Shown here one piece after another: positions 11,101 to 22,035 of a stretch of 64,000 nucleotides of DNA. A program made the translations under genes and the position numbers. The notes beneath the pieces are model-generated. The model was not told the origin of the DNA and made no database searches. It saw only the letters and a program-made list of their open reading frames with translations. Position 1 is the stretch's first letter, and each line of letters begins with the position of its first letter. The DNA is from Harmonia axyridis (lineage: Eukaryota; Arthropoda; Insecta; Coleoptera; Coccinellidae): positions 43,741,720 to 43,805,719 of the forward strand of contig NC_059504.1 of NCBI RefSeq assembly GCF_914767665.1. The letters are read 5' to 3'.

Positions 11101-14100
11101 CATACGACATTCCATCATTTTATAATATTCTTCATTTTTTATATCGAATTAACTAGTGTTGGCTGCGGTTGCTTTCGAATTAGATAATGGTTCATCAGCA
11201 TCATCCGATTGTTTTTCTCGATAATCTTAAACAAACAAAAATTTTCAAGCTTTTTCTGAAATCGAAACTGAGCTAGGAACCTGAAACTGCAGGGTCCACT
11301 CTAGAGGGGCGGCAAATAATGGGAAGAATTTTTTTAATTAAACGAATTTCACTGATGATTTTTTTTTTCAAATTTACTAATCTTTAACTTCTTTGTGTCG
11401 TGAATACATATTCATCATATCAAAGAAAAAAAAACGAAGGATCTAAAACCTGAACTCAATTCATATATTTTATCATTTATTCATTAGAATTCAGTTGAGC
11501 AGGTTTATTGTTTATTACATTCCACTTATCCTAAATCATCTATTGGATAAAAAATTGAATCCATGAAAAATAGAACGGTAGAAACGCTTGAGCAGGCGCT
11601 GGACCTCGGTTATCCAATATTAATGTTTAGCATTCTGCAGAGTAAGCTTCTGTTAGAGCGGCAAAATGGGTCTCTGTCTAGGGCGGCATAATGAGTCTCT
11701 GCCTAGGGCGGCAAAATGGGTCTCTGTCTAGGGCGGCAGTTTGGCTAGCGACTGCCCTGGACAGTCCAAGAAAGCAACGTCTAGAGAATACGGCGGGTAG
11801 GGTGGGACTTCCCATTTCCATTTTGGCATTATTATGCTGTAAAATCACTTTATCATGTCTCTCGTTGTATTGCCGCCGTTTGTCTTTCAATGCTCGGCTC
11901 GAACGCATTAATAGCATTCGGTAATGATCTCCTGTGATTGTTTCAGTCGGTTTCAACAACTCATGATACATTACGCCGAGCTGGTCCCACCAAACACTGA
12001 GCATGACCTTGGAACCGTGAATATTCGGTTTGACCGTCGACGTGGAAGCATGGCCGGCATATCCCCATGATTATCTTCGCTTTGAATTACTGTAATGAAC
12101 CCAATTTCGTCTCCAGTCACAATGCGATGCAGCAATCCTTTCTGTCTTCGCCTTGCAAGCAGCTGTTCACAAGCAAAAAACGCCGTTCAACATCCCTCGG
12201 CCTCAACTCGTACAGCACCCAATTTTCTTATTTCTGAATCATTCCCTTGACTTTCAGGCGTTTTGAAATGGCTTGTTGCATCACTCCTAATGATCTTGCA
12301 AATTCTTGTTGCGTTCGACACGAATCTCAATAAAGTGATGCCTCCAATTCTGCATCTTCGAAAACCTTCTCTTTTCCACTGCCATGCTGGTCTTCGACGT
12401 CAAAATCGCCATTCTTGAAACGTTGAAACCACTTTCGGCACGTTCTTTCATTAATAGCGACCTCACCATTGGTATTTTAGAGCGATCGATGAGTCTCGGC
12501 CGCAGATTTCTGTATATTACGTCTTAAAATTAAAACCTCCCGTAAATGACGAAAATTTGACTCGTAAGCTGTTTAATCCAGATAACTTTATGATGCAGAT
12601 ACAAATCGACAAATATTTCGTTGGCGTTATGTTCACAAACACCTAAGCTTATTGTATGACATCTACGATCTATTTATTTCGACTACCACTTACCACTTAC
12701 TTCTACAGCCATCAAGAAATTGGACACTTTTGCCTTCTCTATTGTATTATTAAATTCAGTTGAAGAATTTGAAGCCCAGAGCGAGGCTGATCTATCTCCA
12801 CATCTTTACCAATTTTGACTACACCCCAACTCATGTATTTGTGGAGATTCGATTCTGCCTAAGACCGTTTCCTGACTTGTCGATACAGTATCGCCAAACG
12901 TGGCAACAGGGAGGGTCGTACACGAAGCTTAAGAGCCTCCCCGAGATCAAGAAGTATTATAGAATTAAGCTGACTGACTTACTTCTCTGATTTCTGGGTA
13001 CGGTATCAGTGCAATGTCAGTAAGTTCTATGTATGACCCCCCTGTTGCCACGTTTCCGAGTAAATCAGGAAACTCTCGTTAAATGAACGAGTCAGGAAAG
13101 GACCTATGTCTTTTGCATATCGAAGAATAATGTGAAGACCACCACATATACCCTGATGTTGAAATTCTGAATCAGTTGCAATCAATGTGTCAGTCATTTT
13201 CATTTATTCCAGTGCTTCCAAGTTCCTGAGAAAAATGGACAACCAAAATTTGTCCAAGGAAATCGCAAGAATGCTTCCATTCGTTTCAAAAGAACCTAGC
13301 GTTTTCAGTTGCCTCCTTCTGGCAAAACCTGGAATCCCGGAGAGAATTGAAGAAAGACTACTACTTCTTCAACTGTTATCGATTATTATTCCTTCATTGT
13401 CCGATGATATGGTTCTACTAGCAGCCTGTATGTACAGTAACGATTTACTTGAAAATATGAAAAGAGAACCCAAGTGTCTCTTGGCCTTTACCGCATACAC
13501 ATCGACCATCAAGTTTTTACTCTATGCTTCATATAGGACTGAGGAGGATGTTTCTAAGGAGATACTATTTCTTTTCAGGAATTTAATGAGCATACAGGTA
13601 AATATTTTTTCCTACAACTGCTATGAAAAGTAGCGTATTCTTCATAGCTTACTCAATTTCAAAACTATGTATTGCTCATGCTGTGGGAAATATTATTTCT
13701 CACGGCAATTTGCCCGCACCTCGCTTGGTAGACCAATGAAATTGGGCTTTTGAGTCGTTTCTATGGAAACGCATTAAATTAGCACATACTGTCAACGAAG
13801 GCCATTTTGATTTGAATCAAGTTCATCTGAAACGTCATACATTTAGTTGAAGGTTAGTCATCAAACAATATGGATTGTTCATCATGAACGTGTGGAAATT
13901 GAGAAAACTCCAAAAAATATGACGTGCAGATTATAGTCGACAAAATCGTACGTCTGAGCATACAAGTGTAAGACAGTGAAAAAATTCGAAAATACTGGAT
14001 CTTCTACTGATGTCTCAAGGCTCAAACGTCATAGATATGCACGCTCGACCGAAAATATTATTACTATAAGTAAATGTATTGATATAGATAAAATTGTATT

Positions 14101-17100
14101 CATTCCTCGGCGCGTAAAACATTTAGACTCTCTCACAGCACGCTTTGGAACATTTTGTTTGCTTTTCCAACCTTATAGAGTTCAGTTGACTCAAGATCTG
14201 AAGCCAGCTGACGATAGGTTTCTTCAGTAACAACTTTTCTTCAGCCACGAAGCACATTGTCTACTCATAAATGAATATACTGAATGAAACCCACATTGGT
14301 AGATAAGTTGATGTATCTAAGAAAGCAGAGCTAATAGAGAAAAACGGATCTAGAGTCACAAATATAGTTAATATCAGCTCTAAATGTTTTATTTGCCCTG
14401 TGCCCTTCATATCATACATTTCACATGTGATCTTTTCTAGGTGAAATACCAATTGGAAACAGACTGCGTTGTAGAAACAGATCCAATGCTTTTCTTGAGA
14501 GGCTCTACACGTCAGACCAACAGAGTACTGACCATATTCCCGATTATATTCAGTTCGAAAGTCCAGCCACTGGTGAAATTCAAGAAAGAAACTCAGCTCA
14601 CTCTGTTTTACCAGATTTTGGATTACGTGCAAGATGTCGTCACACAAGAGAACGCACTGAAATGTCTTCATCTGATGATCAAGAACTATGATTGGCTGTC
14701 TTTTTGCGGAGGAATTGGTGGAATCGTTAGAATTTGGTGCTGCGAGCAATTCGATAGCGGAAAGTCTCGGTTTTATATGATTTTGATCGTTTTATGGCTG
14801 AAGAAATTGATGAAATGCCCGATGTTCTTAAGACCCAGGATACCCTTCACTGAGATTCAGAATTTCTTCATGAGAAGTGGAGATATGCAACAAATTGTGA
14901 GTTTGGATTGGGTTTCTTCAAGTTAACCTCATTATTACTTATTCCTTATTCCTATTGCTTACTTTTAATTGTTCGTGTGAAAAATGATGGAACTACCAAA
15001 ATAAGAGATATTTGTGTAAACGTCTAGAAAATTGAGCAGTTCTAGCTAAACCAAGCATTGTCACATTGCATAGTGGGGATACTTAATGGAATGATCCAAC
15101 AAAAAAAGATTCTTCTAGTGTTTCTCTTTCGATTTTTCACTTCTCCTGAAACTCTTTCTTATAGATACATTTGCTAGAAAAGTAGCTCAAATAGAGTTAC
15201 ACAAGTTTGACTTGAATGCTTGAGATTTACTTGAGTTCGACACGAAATTAAGTCAAGCTCAAGTCAAGAGAAGGTGCGAAAAATACCTAAATTAATTAAA
15301 AAAACAAGAAAATACATTATTTCAAACTTATTTTTAATCAACTCCATCTTGTCACCTCAAAACTCTTCGTGAAAAGTTCTTACTTCAGAACTTCTTAAAA
15401 ATTAAGTGAATGCTGATAACAATAAATCTGACACTAGAGCGCCCTGCTAATAAAAATTACGCGTACAATAAAAGGAACCGCATATTTTTAACTTTAAGAA
15501 TAAAGGAGCTGCCGTCCAAAAACTATTTTGACAATTTTGGATCTAACGTTTTATGTGGCTACTACCACAAATACTACTTTATCCAAAAAGTTTTACCAAT
15601 TTTTCGTGGCTCCTCATCAAATGTTGAATTACTAGCTCCACAATTGGAATTTTATACCGTTGTTCTTTATTTTTACATAATTTGCACTTTGCAATTTTCA
15701 TTGTTTTGGAATCGGCTGCCGCAAAATCAAAAAAATCTGTATTTTTTATACTTGTTGGATTGCCTCGTCTACAGATTTTTCCTTATAGTTTATGATAAAA
15801 GGGGGGGTGGGGGTTGGTTGGAAATCTTCAAAATCAGACTCACTTTTTTTTAGTACGTATTCCGAGAAGCATGAGCTACATGAAAAAAGTTCAGGTTCAG
15901 ACATTTCGAGTTCAGGCACAACGCACAACACATGAAATGTGAACTCTAACTACTTTGCGGAATGGCAGAGTACAGTTTCAGACACGTTGCGCAATATGAT
16001 ATTCAAATTTAAAACTGTTTGAAGAAGTTCGATTTCAAGGCAAACCTCAAGATACATAAATCAAGGCAGTCAAACTTTTTTCACATAAAAAGTTTGATTT
16101 TTAAGTCAAGTCAAGTTTGTGAGTAAAATCGAATTCATTTGACTTTAATGTATATCTAAGCACAAAATTCTCTCACTGGCCCGAAACCTTTTTGTGGTAT
16201 AGATGTAGGATCCTGTTATTGTTCCCTGTAAATAATTGAGATGGTCAACCGGATGCTTGGAGACCTATTAGTTTTCTTCAAGTGTCGAGGGCATGACAAT
16301 TTCAATGAATTTACAGGGAACGAATTGTTATTGTACATATAATGTAAAAAGGATGTGTAATTCTTCGGGGTGTCGAAGATGTGTCATATCGGTTGTAAAA
16401 CTTAAGAGATTTACTGGGGTTGGGAAAGTTCTAGAACAAGACGGTTGTACCAGATGTGTTACATCTGTGTATCAGGTACTAGTCCTTCGAGAATATTCGA
16501 TTTCCAGGAATCCGCGAAGATCTTTGTGGGCGGTACGGCAAAATTCTTATTGGACTAGGGGATGGTACTTTCCCTAAGGGTGTGGTCAAGCCGAAAGAAG
16601 GGAGGTCGATATTCGAGACAGGGTAAGTTCCAATCGGCAGGGAGACAGTTCAAATTAAGCCGAAGACGGGTACAGTTCAACTTAAGCCGAAGACGAGTCA
16701 AGTTCGGTCGGTCAACTTAAGATGTAAGACGAAAAAAAGGTTCGCGGACTAAATTAAGACAAGTTAGAGACGAGACGACTGAAAACTTGAAGTACGACGA
16801 AGACGTGATAAACGAAGACGTTTCGAATAATCAACAAACGAGTTAATGACGAAATTCAGTACCGTAGTGAGAAACTTGTAATTAAGACGTAATTAAGATC
16901 TTCTCAATACTGAATTCGTACTGTATAATTGTGGCTTCGTAAATAGATGTAAATAATTCAAAAGAGTTTAATTATTACAAACCCGAACAAAGTCACGGAG
17001 AAAAAGACGAAAGGCCAGGTAATCGAATCATACCTCTAGACCTAGACGATCGATTAACCAAGCCTACATATAGGTAGATATATGTACCTCTACCACAGAA

Positions 17101-17621
17101 AGATTCTGGGCCACTGAGGGGAGATTGTGCAACTTTTCTAGCAAGTGTGTTGGCCTCTTCATTTCCTTAAATTCCCAAGTGCTTCCTGAAGCGGAAATAC
17201 CCTCTAAGGAATCCAGAGGTGTAGAATATTCTTATATAGATCCAGATACTTCTTAGCTTTTGCAGTATCAAAGTTTCGAAGAAACATTTTGGAATGAACC
17301 AACCCAGGAAGATTCCACCTGTGTGTTCCTCTTTCGGTTTTTTCCTTCTCCTGAAACTCTTTCTTGTAGGTACCTTAACCTAAAACACAGAAAGGTTCTA
17401 CGCTAGAGAACTTGTGCTCCTTTTCTGACAAGTATGTTGGCATCTTCATTCCCTTTAATTCTCGAGTGACCGGGAATCCAGACTAAATAGATATTTACTT
17501 AGCAAATTGATTCATTTTTATTTTACAGAACTACTGTTCTAAGGTCCTCAAAATTCTTCAGCGAAAGGACTATGTGAAGACTATTAGTGAGAATAGCATT
17601 GCAACTTCGAATAGAAGATAA
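5160..17621 (+). CDS. Nine-exon gene, 782-residue helix-rich protein of unknown function
   Basis: The exons are 5160-5317, 5383-5556, 5627-5869, 7592-7670, 7881-8245, 9919-10314, 13213-13597, 14441-14896 and 17529-17621. All junctions are GT-AG and all phases agree, giving 783 codons with the stop. The start has a good context (ACAATGG). Exon 4 (79 nt) is inferred from phase and an acceptor after a T-rich tract; it links the frames of exons 3 and 5 exactly. The protein is leucine/isoleucine-rich, with many helical stretches (for example E-E-R-L-L-L-L-Q-L-L-S-I-I-I in exon 7), and no signal peptide, transmembrane segment or catalytic motif. It looks like an alpha-solenoid. I do not recognise it. 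Meiosis inhibitor protein 1 (MEI1) is one ARM-like candidate to test, without real support from sequence. Introns 1 and 2 are about 65-70 nt, while the later ones are swollen by transposons. Confidence 0.85.
5986..7412 (-). mobile_element. Degenerate Tc1-like transposon in intron 3
   Basis: Inverted ends of about 43 bp are clear: the left begins TACTAACTGACAAA, and the right ends TTTGTCAGTTAGTA with only a few mismatches across the arm. Each end is flanked by TA. On the minus strand the transposase is readable in pieces. The N-terminal helix-turn-helix (F-E-R-G-R-I-I-G-L-Q-E-A) lies near 7080-7130. The second catalytic aspartate (I-F-Q-Q-D-N-A, followed by P-H-V-A-R) lies near 6410-6450, and the C-terminus (S-M-P-R-R-V) near 6175-6190. 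Frameshifts separate these blocks, so it is a dead copy. It lies wholly inside an intron of the host gene. Confidence 0.88.
8440..9640 (-). mobile_element. Degenerate Tc1-like transposon in intron 5
   Basis: A transposase on the minus strand fills 8540-9549. It starts with M-P-R-R-R-L-A-P-V-Q-L and a paired helix-turn-helix (S-Q-R-E-V-S-R-R-L-N-V-S) at about 9430-9500. The first catalytic aspartate is in F-T-D-E-S-R-F (about 9085-9105) and the second in L-I-D-D-N-A-R-P-H (about 8805-8840). A frameshift near 9240 splits the N-terminal and catalytic parts. A small deletion near 8735 removes the residues before I-E-H-V-W, shifting the frame again; the glutamate and the C-terminus (S-M-P-R-R-V-E) remain in the other frame. 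The outer ends are approximate because I could not align clean TIRs. Confidence 0.85.
10621..11759. mobile_element. Non-autonomous hAT-like element inside the mariner
   Basis: The ends are imperfect inverted repeats: CAGGACCGTCGCTAG at the left and CTAGCGACTGCCCTG at the right. They are flanked by near-identical 8-mers, GAAAGTCC (10613-10620) and GACAGTCC (11760-11767), matching the 8-bp target duplication of hAT elements. Both subterminal regions contain TAGGGCRGC motifs. The 1.1-kb interior shows no transposase. The broken mariner frame continues across the insertion, which confirms the boundaries within a few bases. Confidence 0.75.
11656..11744. repeat. 25-bp tandem repeat, about 3.5 copies
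   Basis: Units at 11656-11680, 11681-11705 and 11706-11730, plus a partial fourth, share GGGCGGCAAAATGGG followed by TCTCTGTCTA, with a few substitutions. They form the right subterminal region of the hAT-like element, where repeated motifs often serve as transposase-binding sites. Confidence 0.85.
12868..13072. repeat. Small palindromic repeat in intron 6
   Basis: AAACGTGGCAACAGGG (12895-12910) is matched by its inverse at 13040-13055, with the similarity continuing on the loop side to 12920/13031. TTTCCTGA (12868-12875) pairs with TCAGGAAA (13065-13072). The arms enclose about 110 bp. This looks like a short MITE or the remains of one. It ends about 140 bp before the acceptor of exon 7. 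Confidence 0.6.
13860..14235 (+). pseudogene. Mariner-like transposase N-terminal fragment in intron 7
   Basis: Plus-strand translation around 13970-14235 reads V-K-K-F-E-N-T-G-S-S-T-D, then S-I-P/I-P-R-R-like and Y-R-V-Q-L-T-Q-D-L-K-P-A-D blocks. These are typical of the DNA-binding half of IS630/mariner-like transposases. No catalytic half follows. It is an isolated fragment inside the host intron. Confidence 0.7.
15095..15185 (-). pseudogene. Short LINE fragment in intron 8
   Basis: About 75 bp here (around TGTTTCTCTTTCGATTTTTC) match the non-LTR retrotransposon fragments at 17280-17375 and 31230-31300. It is a relic of the same LINE family. Confidence 0.55.
15190..16145. repeat. Region bounded by inverted AAGTCAAG-type repeats
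   Basis: The left side holds ACTTGAATGCTTGAGATTTA, ACTTGAG and AAGTCAAGCTCAAGTCAAG (15207-15270). The right side holds AAGTCAAGTCAAGTTTGTGAG (about 16102-16122). Similar strings occur again near 19057-19110. The interior has open frames on both strands (15410-15853 plus, 15746-15931 minus), with no recognisable motif. This may be a non-autonomous element in intron 8. The boundaries are uncertain. Confidence 0.4.
16200..16985 (+). other. Unusual GAAGACG-rich block, possible retrotransposon LTR
   Basis: The stretch 16590-16830 is purine-rich and repeats AAGCCGAAGACG and related GAAGACG strings, unlike its AT-rich surroundings. It runs into TTTAATTATTACA followed by AACCCGAAC, which resembles the 3' end of an insect LTR and the start of a primer-binding region. 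I found no second copy, no TSD and no coding region, so the LTR reading is tentative. Confidence 0.3.
17101..17500 (-). pseudogene. Non-LTR retrotransposon RNase H-region fragment in intron 8
   Basis: Minus-strand reading gives a degraded G-H-S-R-I-K-G-N-E-D-A-N-like block near 17430-17475, the RNase H motif of many insect LINEs. Further on are Y-L-Q-E-R-V-S and N-F/S-K-K-like stretches matching the better-preserved copy at 30813-31363. Stops are frequent. It ends about 30 bp before the acceptor of exon 9, so it may influence that intron. Confidence 0.6.
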
Positions 17622-17673
17622 TAACCTAGGGAATGATATATGAGTTCATTATAAAAAAGCACAAAAAACTGCG

Positions 17674-17679
17674 AATAAA
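17674..17679 (+). terminator. Poly(A) signal AATAAA of the nine-exon gene
   Basis: A canonical AATAAA lies 53 nt after the stop codon at 17621, in AT-rich sequence. It is a reasonable 3' processing signal for the gene. Confidence 0.6.
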
Positions 17680-20030
17680 TCCTAATTGATAATTTGCATT
17701 TTCATTCATGATCGCTTTCCTTGGAAATAGCTCCTGTTCAATCCAATCTGTATGAGTTCAGGAGTCTGTCTAGGAACCTGTAGAAAACTGGATATTTTCG
17801 GAATGAATCACTGAGATGGCGCGCTCAGTGAAAATTATGTTTGTCCAATTAAGAAACCTTTTCTGCTTTGGAATGATAATTACTCATTAGTTAGTTTATT
17901 ATTCTGAACTTGCGCTTTACTTTTGCGAGCTTGATCCAAGAAATATCAATCATTTTCTCAAAATGTATGTAAGCTTTAATCCTGGAGCCAATAGTGGTCC
18001 TAATTTTTTTCTCCATCCCTTTGACTATTTTACTAAAAAATTTCTTATTCGATCGATCTGCAACCTGAAAAAAAATGATGAAATCACTAACGTAAAGTCA
18101 GGACCTTTTGAACGCTCATTCTTTGTTCTCAGTGCATTTCTATTTCGATATTCTGCTCTCTGCTTAAATTCTATGAATTAGAACAAGCGCGCTAATGATT
18201 CTGACTTCACATAAGCGCTTTTTCTTATCATTTGTTCTAATAGTTTAATGGATTTTCCGCGATTCATAGAGGACCTACATCTTTCAGTTCATGGTTCAAA
18301 ATGAAAATTTCGTCGTTCCTAAATCTACAACGCAAAATTAAAGTAAATAGTAAACGATAGATTTAGTTCAATGACGTACCCCATTGTCATAAGATGTTAA
18401 TGTCACCATCAACTTAGACAATAATGAACTGGATAGGGATGGTCTGAATTTTGGCTATCATCCAATATGGCTAATTCACAAAGCATTAACCATGTATAAA
18501 CGATTACGATCTTGTTTTCCGGAAATTATTCAGCACTTCACCGAGTTCCAGATGAGAGCTATTTCAAGATAGCAACAAGCAATCATATTCTGAATTATGA
18601 TATCCACAGAGAGTAAAAATAGAAATTATATATTCATAACATTCATCCATCATTTTGATGCGAGAAAAACGTTTGGCTGGTCGATCAAGGTAAGTTTCCA
18701 GAAATGCGGCATATTATCCATGAAATTATCTATACATAAAATACTACCGGGTGTTTATGTACCTAGATCCTATCAATTCCTGAAAATAATAACTTAAGGG
18801 ATAAAAAAAAATATAAAAAACAAAAGAACATCTTTTAAAGTTTTTGTCAGTCTATCTGTTATTATGTACACGCTAAACGCTAATCCCCGAAACTACCAAA
18901 TTAATTTTGTTACGATTCCCTCGTTTAAAGGGTTTATTTCAATAAGAAGTTTTATTTAAAATAGCCCACTATCTGGATGCCTTTCAACCTTGTCATATTT
19001 GAAGCTGTCGTCTTTCAAAATTGAACAAATGAATAGGAATAGTAGTTTTTCAATCTCAAGTCAAGTCAAGTATTTATTTATCAAGTACTTGAATCGTATC
19101 AAGCTACTTGATTTTTAGCAGTTTTATTGTGTAGTGTCACATCAATAAAGAAATGATGAAATGAGAAGCAAAAAAGAAAAAACAAAACTATCAACTTTTT
19201 TGAAATAGAAACATAAATTAAATCACTATAAATCATAACAAAATAAAAAATGAAGTTTTTCAACCCATTGAAGCCCATAATTCCCCAGTGGAGATTTTTG
19301 TCTGAAATTTGGTATGATGAATCGATAAGACTTAAAACATGATATTTTTTCATAAAAATATTGAACAAACATGCAGGAGAGTAGCGTTGGAGTGGCAACT
19401 TTAGTAACCAATGGGATGAGTCATATAGACATTAGTCCAAGTCCAATAACACTAGGATATCATACATATTTCTTTATTGTTATTCAATAGTTTAGTATTT
19501 CATATTATATTTTATTGAAAAATATCATTTTACGTTATGAAAACCTTGAAACACTAAACAGGGTGGACAGGAACCCCGCACTTTTTGCATAAATAAATTA
19601 ATCAGTTCAATCTTTTCTTATTTCTTCGAGAGCTGATGTGAATTCCAGAGACAATCGAACTCCTGGTGTCAATGAAGGAATTTGTTTTTGGACCTGATTC
19701 TGTGTCGCTTACAAGTCAAAAATTGATCAGAAAGATCTACCCCAACCATATTACTGTTTTAGCGAGCAATGGGACCTGGTACTTTGACAAGAATGACTTT
19801 TTTTCAGTTCTGGAATATCGATTAGATTTTGACATAGGGTATACATTATCACAATTAGTGAGAACAGTAACAACATTGTTGTCATTCCAACTGCGAAGAT
19901 AATTCCAGTAGTAGTTAATTCCAGAAGATTTTGTTGCCGTTTAACCTCTGGATTCACTCTTCCACGTTTTTTTTTTCATAATATGACTTTTTCATGAAAA
20001 TTAAAAGAAATAATTATTTATTTTACTAGG
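17680..20030. other. Intergenic, no gene recognised
   Basis: AT-rich, with short open frames only. The 78-codon frame at 19666-19902 and the 99-codon minus frame at 19099-19398 show no motif or splice support. A string of TCAAG repeats lies near 19057-19110. Confidence 0.45.
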
Positions 20031-20133
20031 CAGCAAAGTAGTAGATTGATTAACGCGGCTGATAGTTCATAACCTCTCTACACTCGGCTAGAAATTCAGC
20101 CAAGGCAGTCAATCTACTACTGCTGAGTTGCTG
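20031..20133. repeat. Compact multi-stem hairpin
   Basis: Successive complementary blocks pair in order: CAGCAA (20031-20036) with TTGCTG (20128-20133), GTAGTAGATTGA (20038-20049) with TCAATCTACTAC (20109-20120), and GGCTGA (20057-20062) with TCAGCC (20096-20101). The whole 103-nt unit could fold into one long stem. It may be a tiny MITE or a structured RNA; sequence alone cannot decide. Confidence 0.65.
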
Positions 20134-21679
20134 AGTGTATATAATCTTTTTTCAATGGTTTATAATGATATATGTAGGATGTTTTATTAGCAAATTATTA
20201 CAATTCCCAGAATCTTCTTATTTTTCCTGAAGTGATAAATTAAAACGAAATCTGATAGAAATCGCAATTGTTGGTATGGTTGGGTGATATTGAAATGTAT
20301 ATGTATAATATACATGTATAATAGGTAATAATAATAGTTTGACAACTTATGAAATTTCAAACAGTTTTGCGGGGAAATATCGGATATTTTGATATTATGG
20401 AAAGTGATAGCTACTTAGAAGTACCTCCTCCAGATATAAGGGAGGTGGTAAAAATATTGATTGTCAAAAAATGACGAATTTTTTTATTCACATTGAGAAT
20501 AATCATTTTGCTGCCGAGGCAGCATACTGATTGATATGTGCCTGCAAAATTAATATTTGATGTCAATCGGAGAAAAATAAATAAAATTAGAATATTTTGG
20601 AGTCATTGATGATTTATAATGATTCACCTAATGCTTCATGATATTCGCAAGGAAGAAAAGGATTCAGAATAGATCCTCGCATACTGATTAACTGATTACT
20701 CACAAGATTGATGTAGATGGTCTTACTCACTCATCTCAGATTGTAATTTCACATGGAGAGTCTTTATCCTGGCGTCATTTGGAGTATTTGCTTGATGATA
20801 AAGCGGCGCCAGAAGCAACAATGAATACACATCAGGAACTGAAACTACTATTTATAACACTTCAAAATGTTTTACAGAATTTGGTCGAAGAGTACGAGTA
20901 CAAAAACACCTAGATTTCATGATTTTTCAAAGGTTTCATGTGATCAATGTTACAATATTTTATATAGGTATATCTGTGGTATCCGAGGATGCAATGAGCG
21001 GATGAATTAACAAACGCTTAAAGGTTACTGTTGGTGGCTTACCTTATTTTATTTTTCGATACTTATTCTTCTTGAGTTTTTGTTGATTTTTATGATGCTA
21101 TCAGCACGAATCTCCTCGAGAGGCTTGAAATTCTTATGGCCATTTGCCTAAAAATTTTCTTCGTCTAAGAAATAAGGAAGTCATCAATGTTTAAATTTTT
21201 AATCAATATTTAAATAAAATAATGGTGCAACTGGCCATTATTCCTTATTATTATTATCTCTGAAATATAGGGAATTGAGATTTTGGGTGTTTATATAAAA
21301 TAACACCAAACTCAAGCTCTTTGCAAATTTTGAGATGATCACATCATCAGAACCACAGAAAATTAAAGGAGAATTTTCGAAAGCAAATAACCGTAACTAC
21401 AAAATTTCGCAGTGCATCAGTAGAAGAATATCTTCTTTCGGCAATAACTCCAGAACGCCTGAACCTATCGTTTTGCGACCTTCGGGTTTTTTCATGCAAA
21501 TTTGATGGAACTTCTGTTTCTGTTAAGAAAATCCTATCATTACATTTGAAATTTCGGAGTAAAATGAACAAAACAATGAACTTCTGACTTAGTGCCCCTA
21601 TCGAAAGCAGCAAAAACAAATTTATCATGAGTATATTTCGTCCTCAATCAATAAGATCTTATCTCTTAGACGAGATCTA
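20134..21679. other. Intergenic, no gene recognised
   Basis: AT-rich. No coding region, RNA gene or clear repeat pair was identified. Confidence 0.4.
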
Positions 21680-22035
21680 ATTTGCTCAAAAATGTTGAGG
21701 CAAACTGAAGTTACAGGCATTTCAATCAGTCAGATTTATCCCTTTCCCCTACCCTTATTTGATGTCGTAAAATCGAAAGTGACAATTCAAAAAGATAGTG
21801 AGTTTTCCAAGGATTGCAGTGATGATTTTTTTGTTCAACTTTATATGAAACATTTCCGAGTGAAATTCATTTTTCTACTCGACGATAGGGTAGAGGTATG
21901 AACTTCAAAACAATTTCCAGTGTGTTTTCTTGTACACTTTAGAGGTAAAAATTTTTACCGCAAGTCTCTACGATGAGTGGATCCTGAGATATAGCCGCTT
22001 ACCTCTCTTATTTGCCCACCCTGTACATATATTCA
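21680..22035. repeat. Dispersed repeat, copy 1
   Basis: About 355 bp, from GCAAACTGAAGTTACAGGCA to TTTGCCCACCCTGTACATA, match 62300-62655 with few differences in direct orientation. The right end carries the CACCCTGTA motif seen at the ends of many repeats in this window. The only notable frame (21692-21901) is not preserved in the second copy. Confidence 0.8.

Larger units (their letters stand above)
10370..12600 (-). mobile_element. Degenerate mariner in intron 6, split by a hAT-like insertion
   Basis: Minus-strand translation gives mariner blocks: C-R-K-W-F-Q-R-F-K-N-G-D-F near 12410-12450, T-G-D-E-I-G-F-I near 12090-12115, S-V-W-W-D-Q-L-G-V near 11975-12000, and I-L-Q-H-N-N-A near 11825-11845, where the catalytic aspartate is replaced by N. 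The P-P-Y-S motif near 11785 is broken by the insertion at 10621-11759. The frame resumes beyond it with a D-F-H-L-I-R-S-I-A-H-A-L block and ends with W-K-K-V-M-A-S-D-G-Q-Y. It carries several stops and frameshifts. The outer ends are approximate. Confidence 0.85.

Noticed and set aside
14261..14749. 162-codon minus-strand frame
   Set aside because: It lies antisense to exon 8 of the nine-exon gene, whose phases and splice sites are far better supported.
15410..15853. 147-codon plus-strand frame in intron 8
   Set aside because: No motif, low-complexity GGGG stretch, odd composition, and no splice support. It is probably chance within a repeat.
19666..19902. 78-codon frame as a gene or exon
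   Set aside because: No recognised motif, no splice support, and equally long frame on the other strand.
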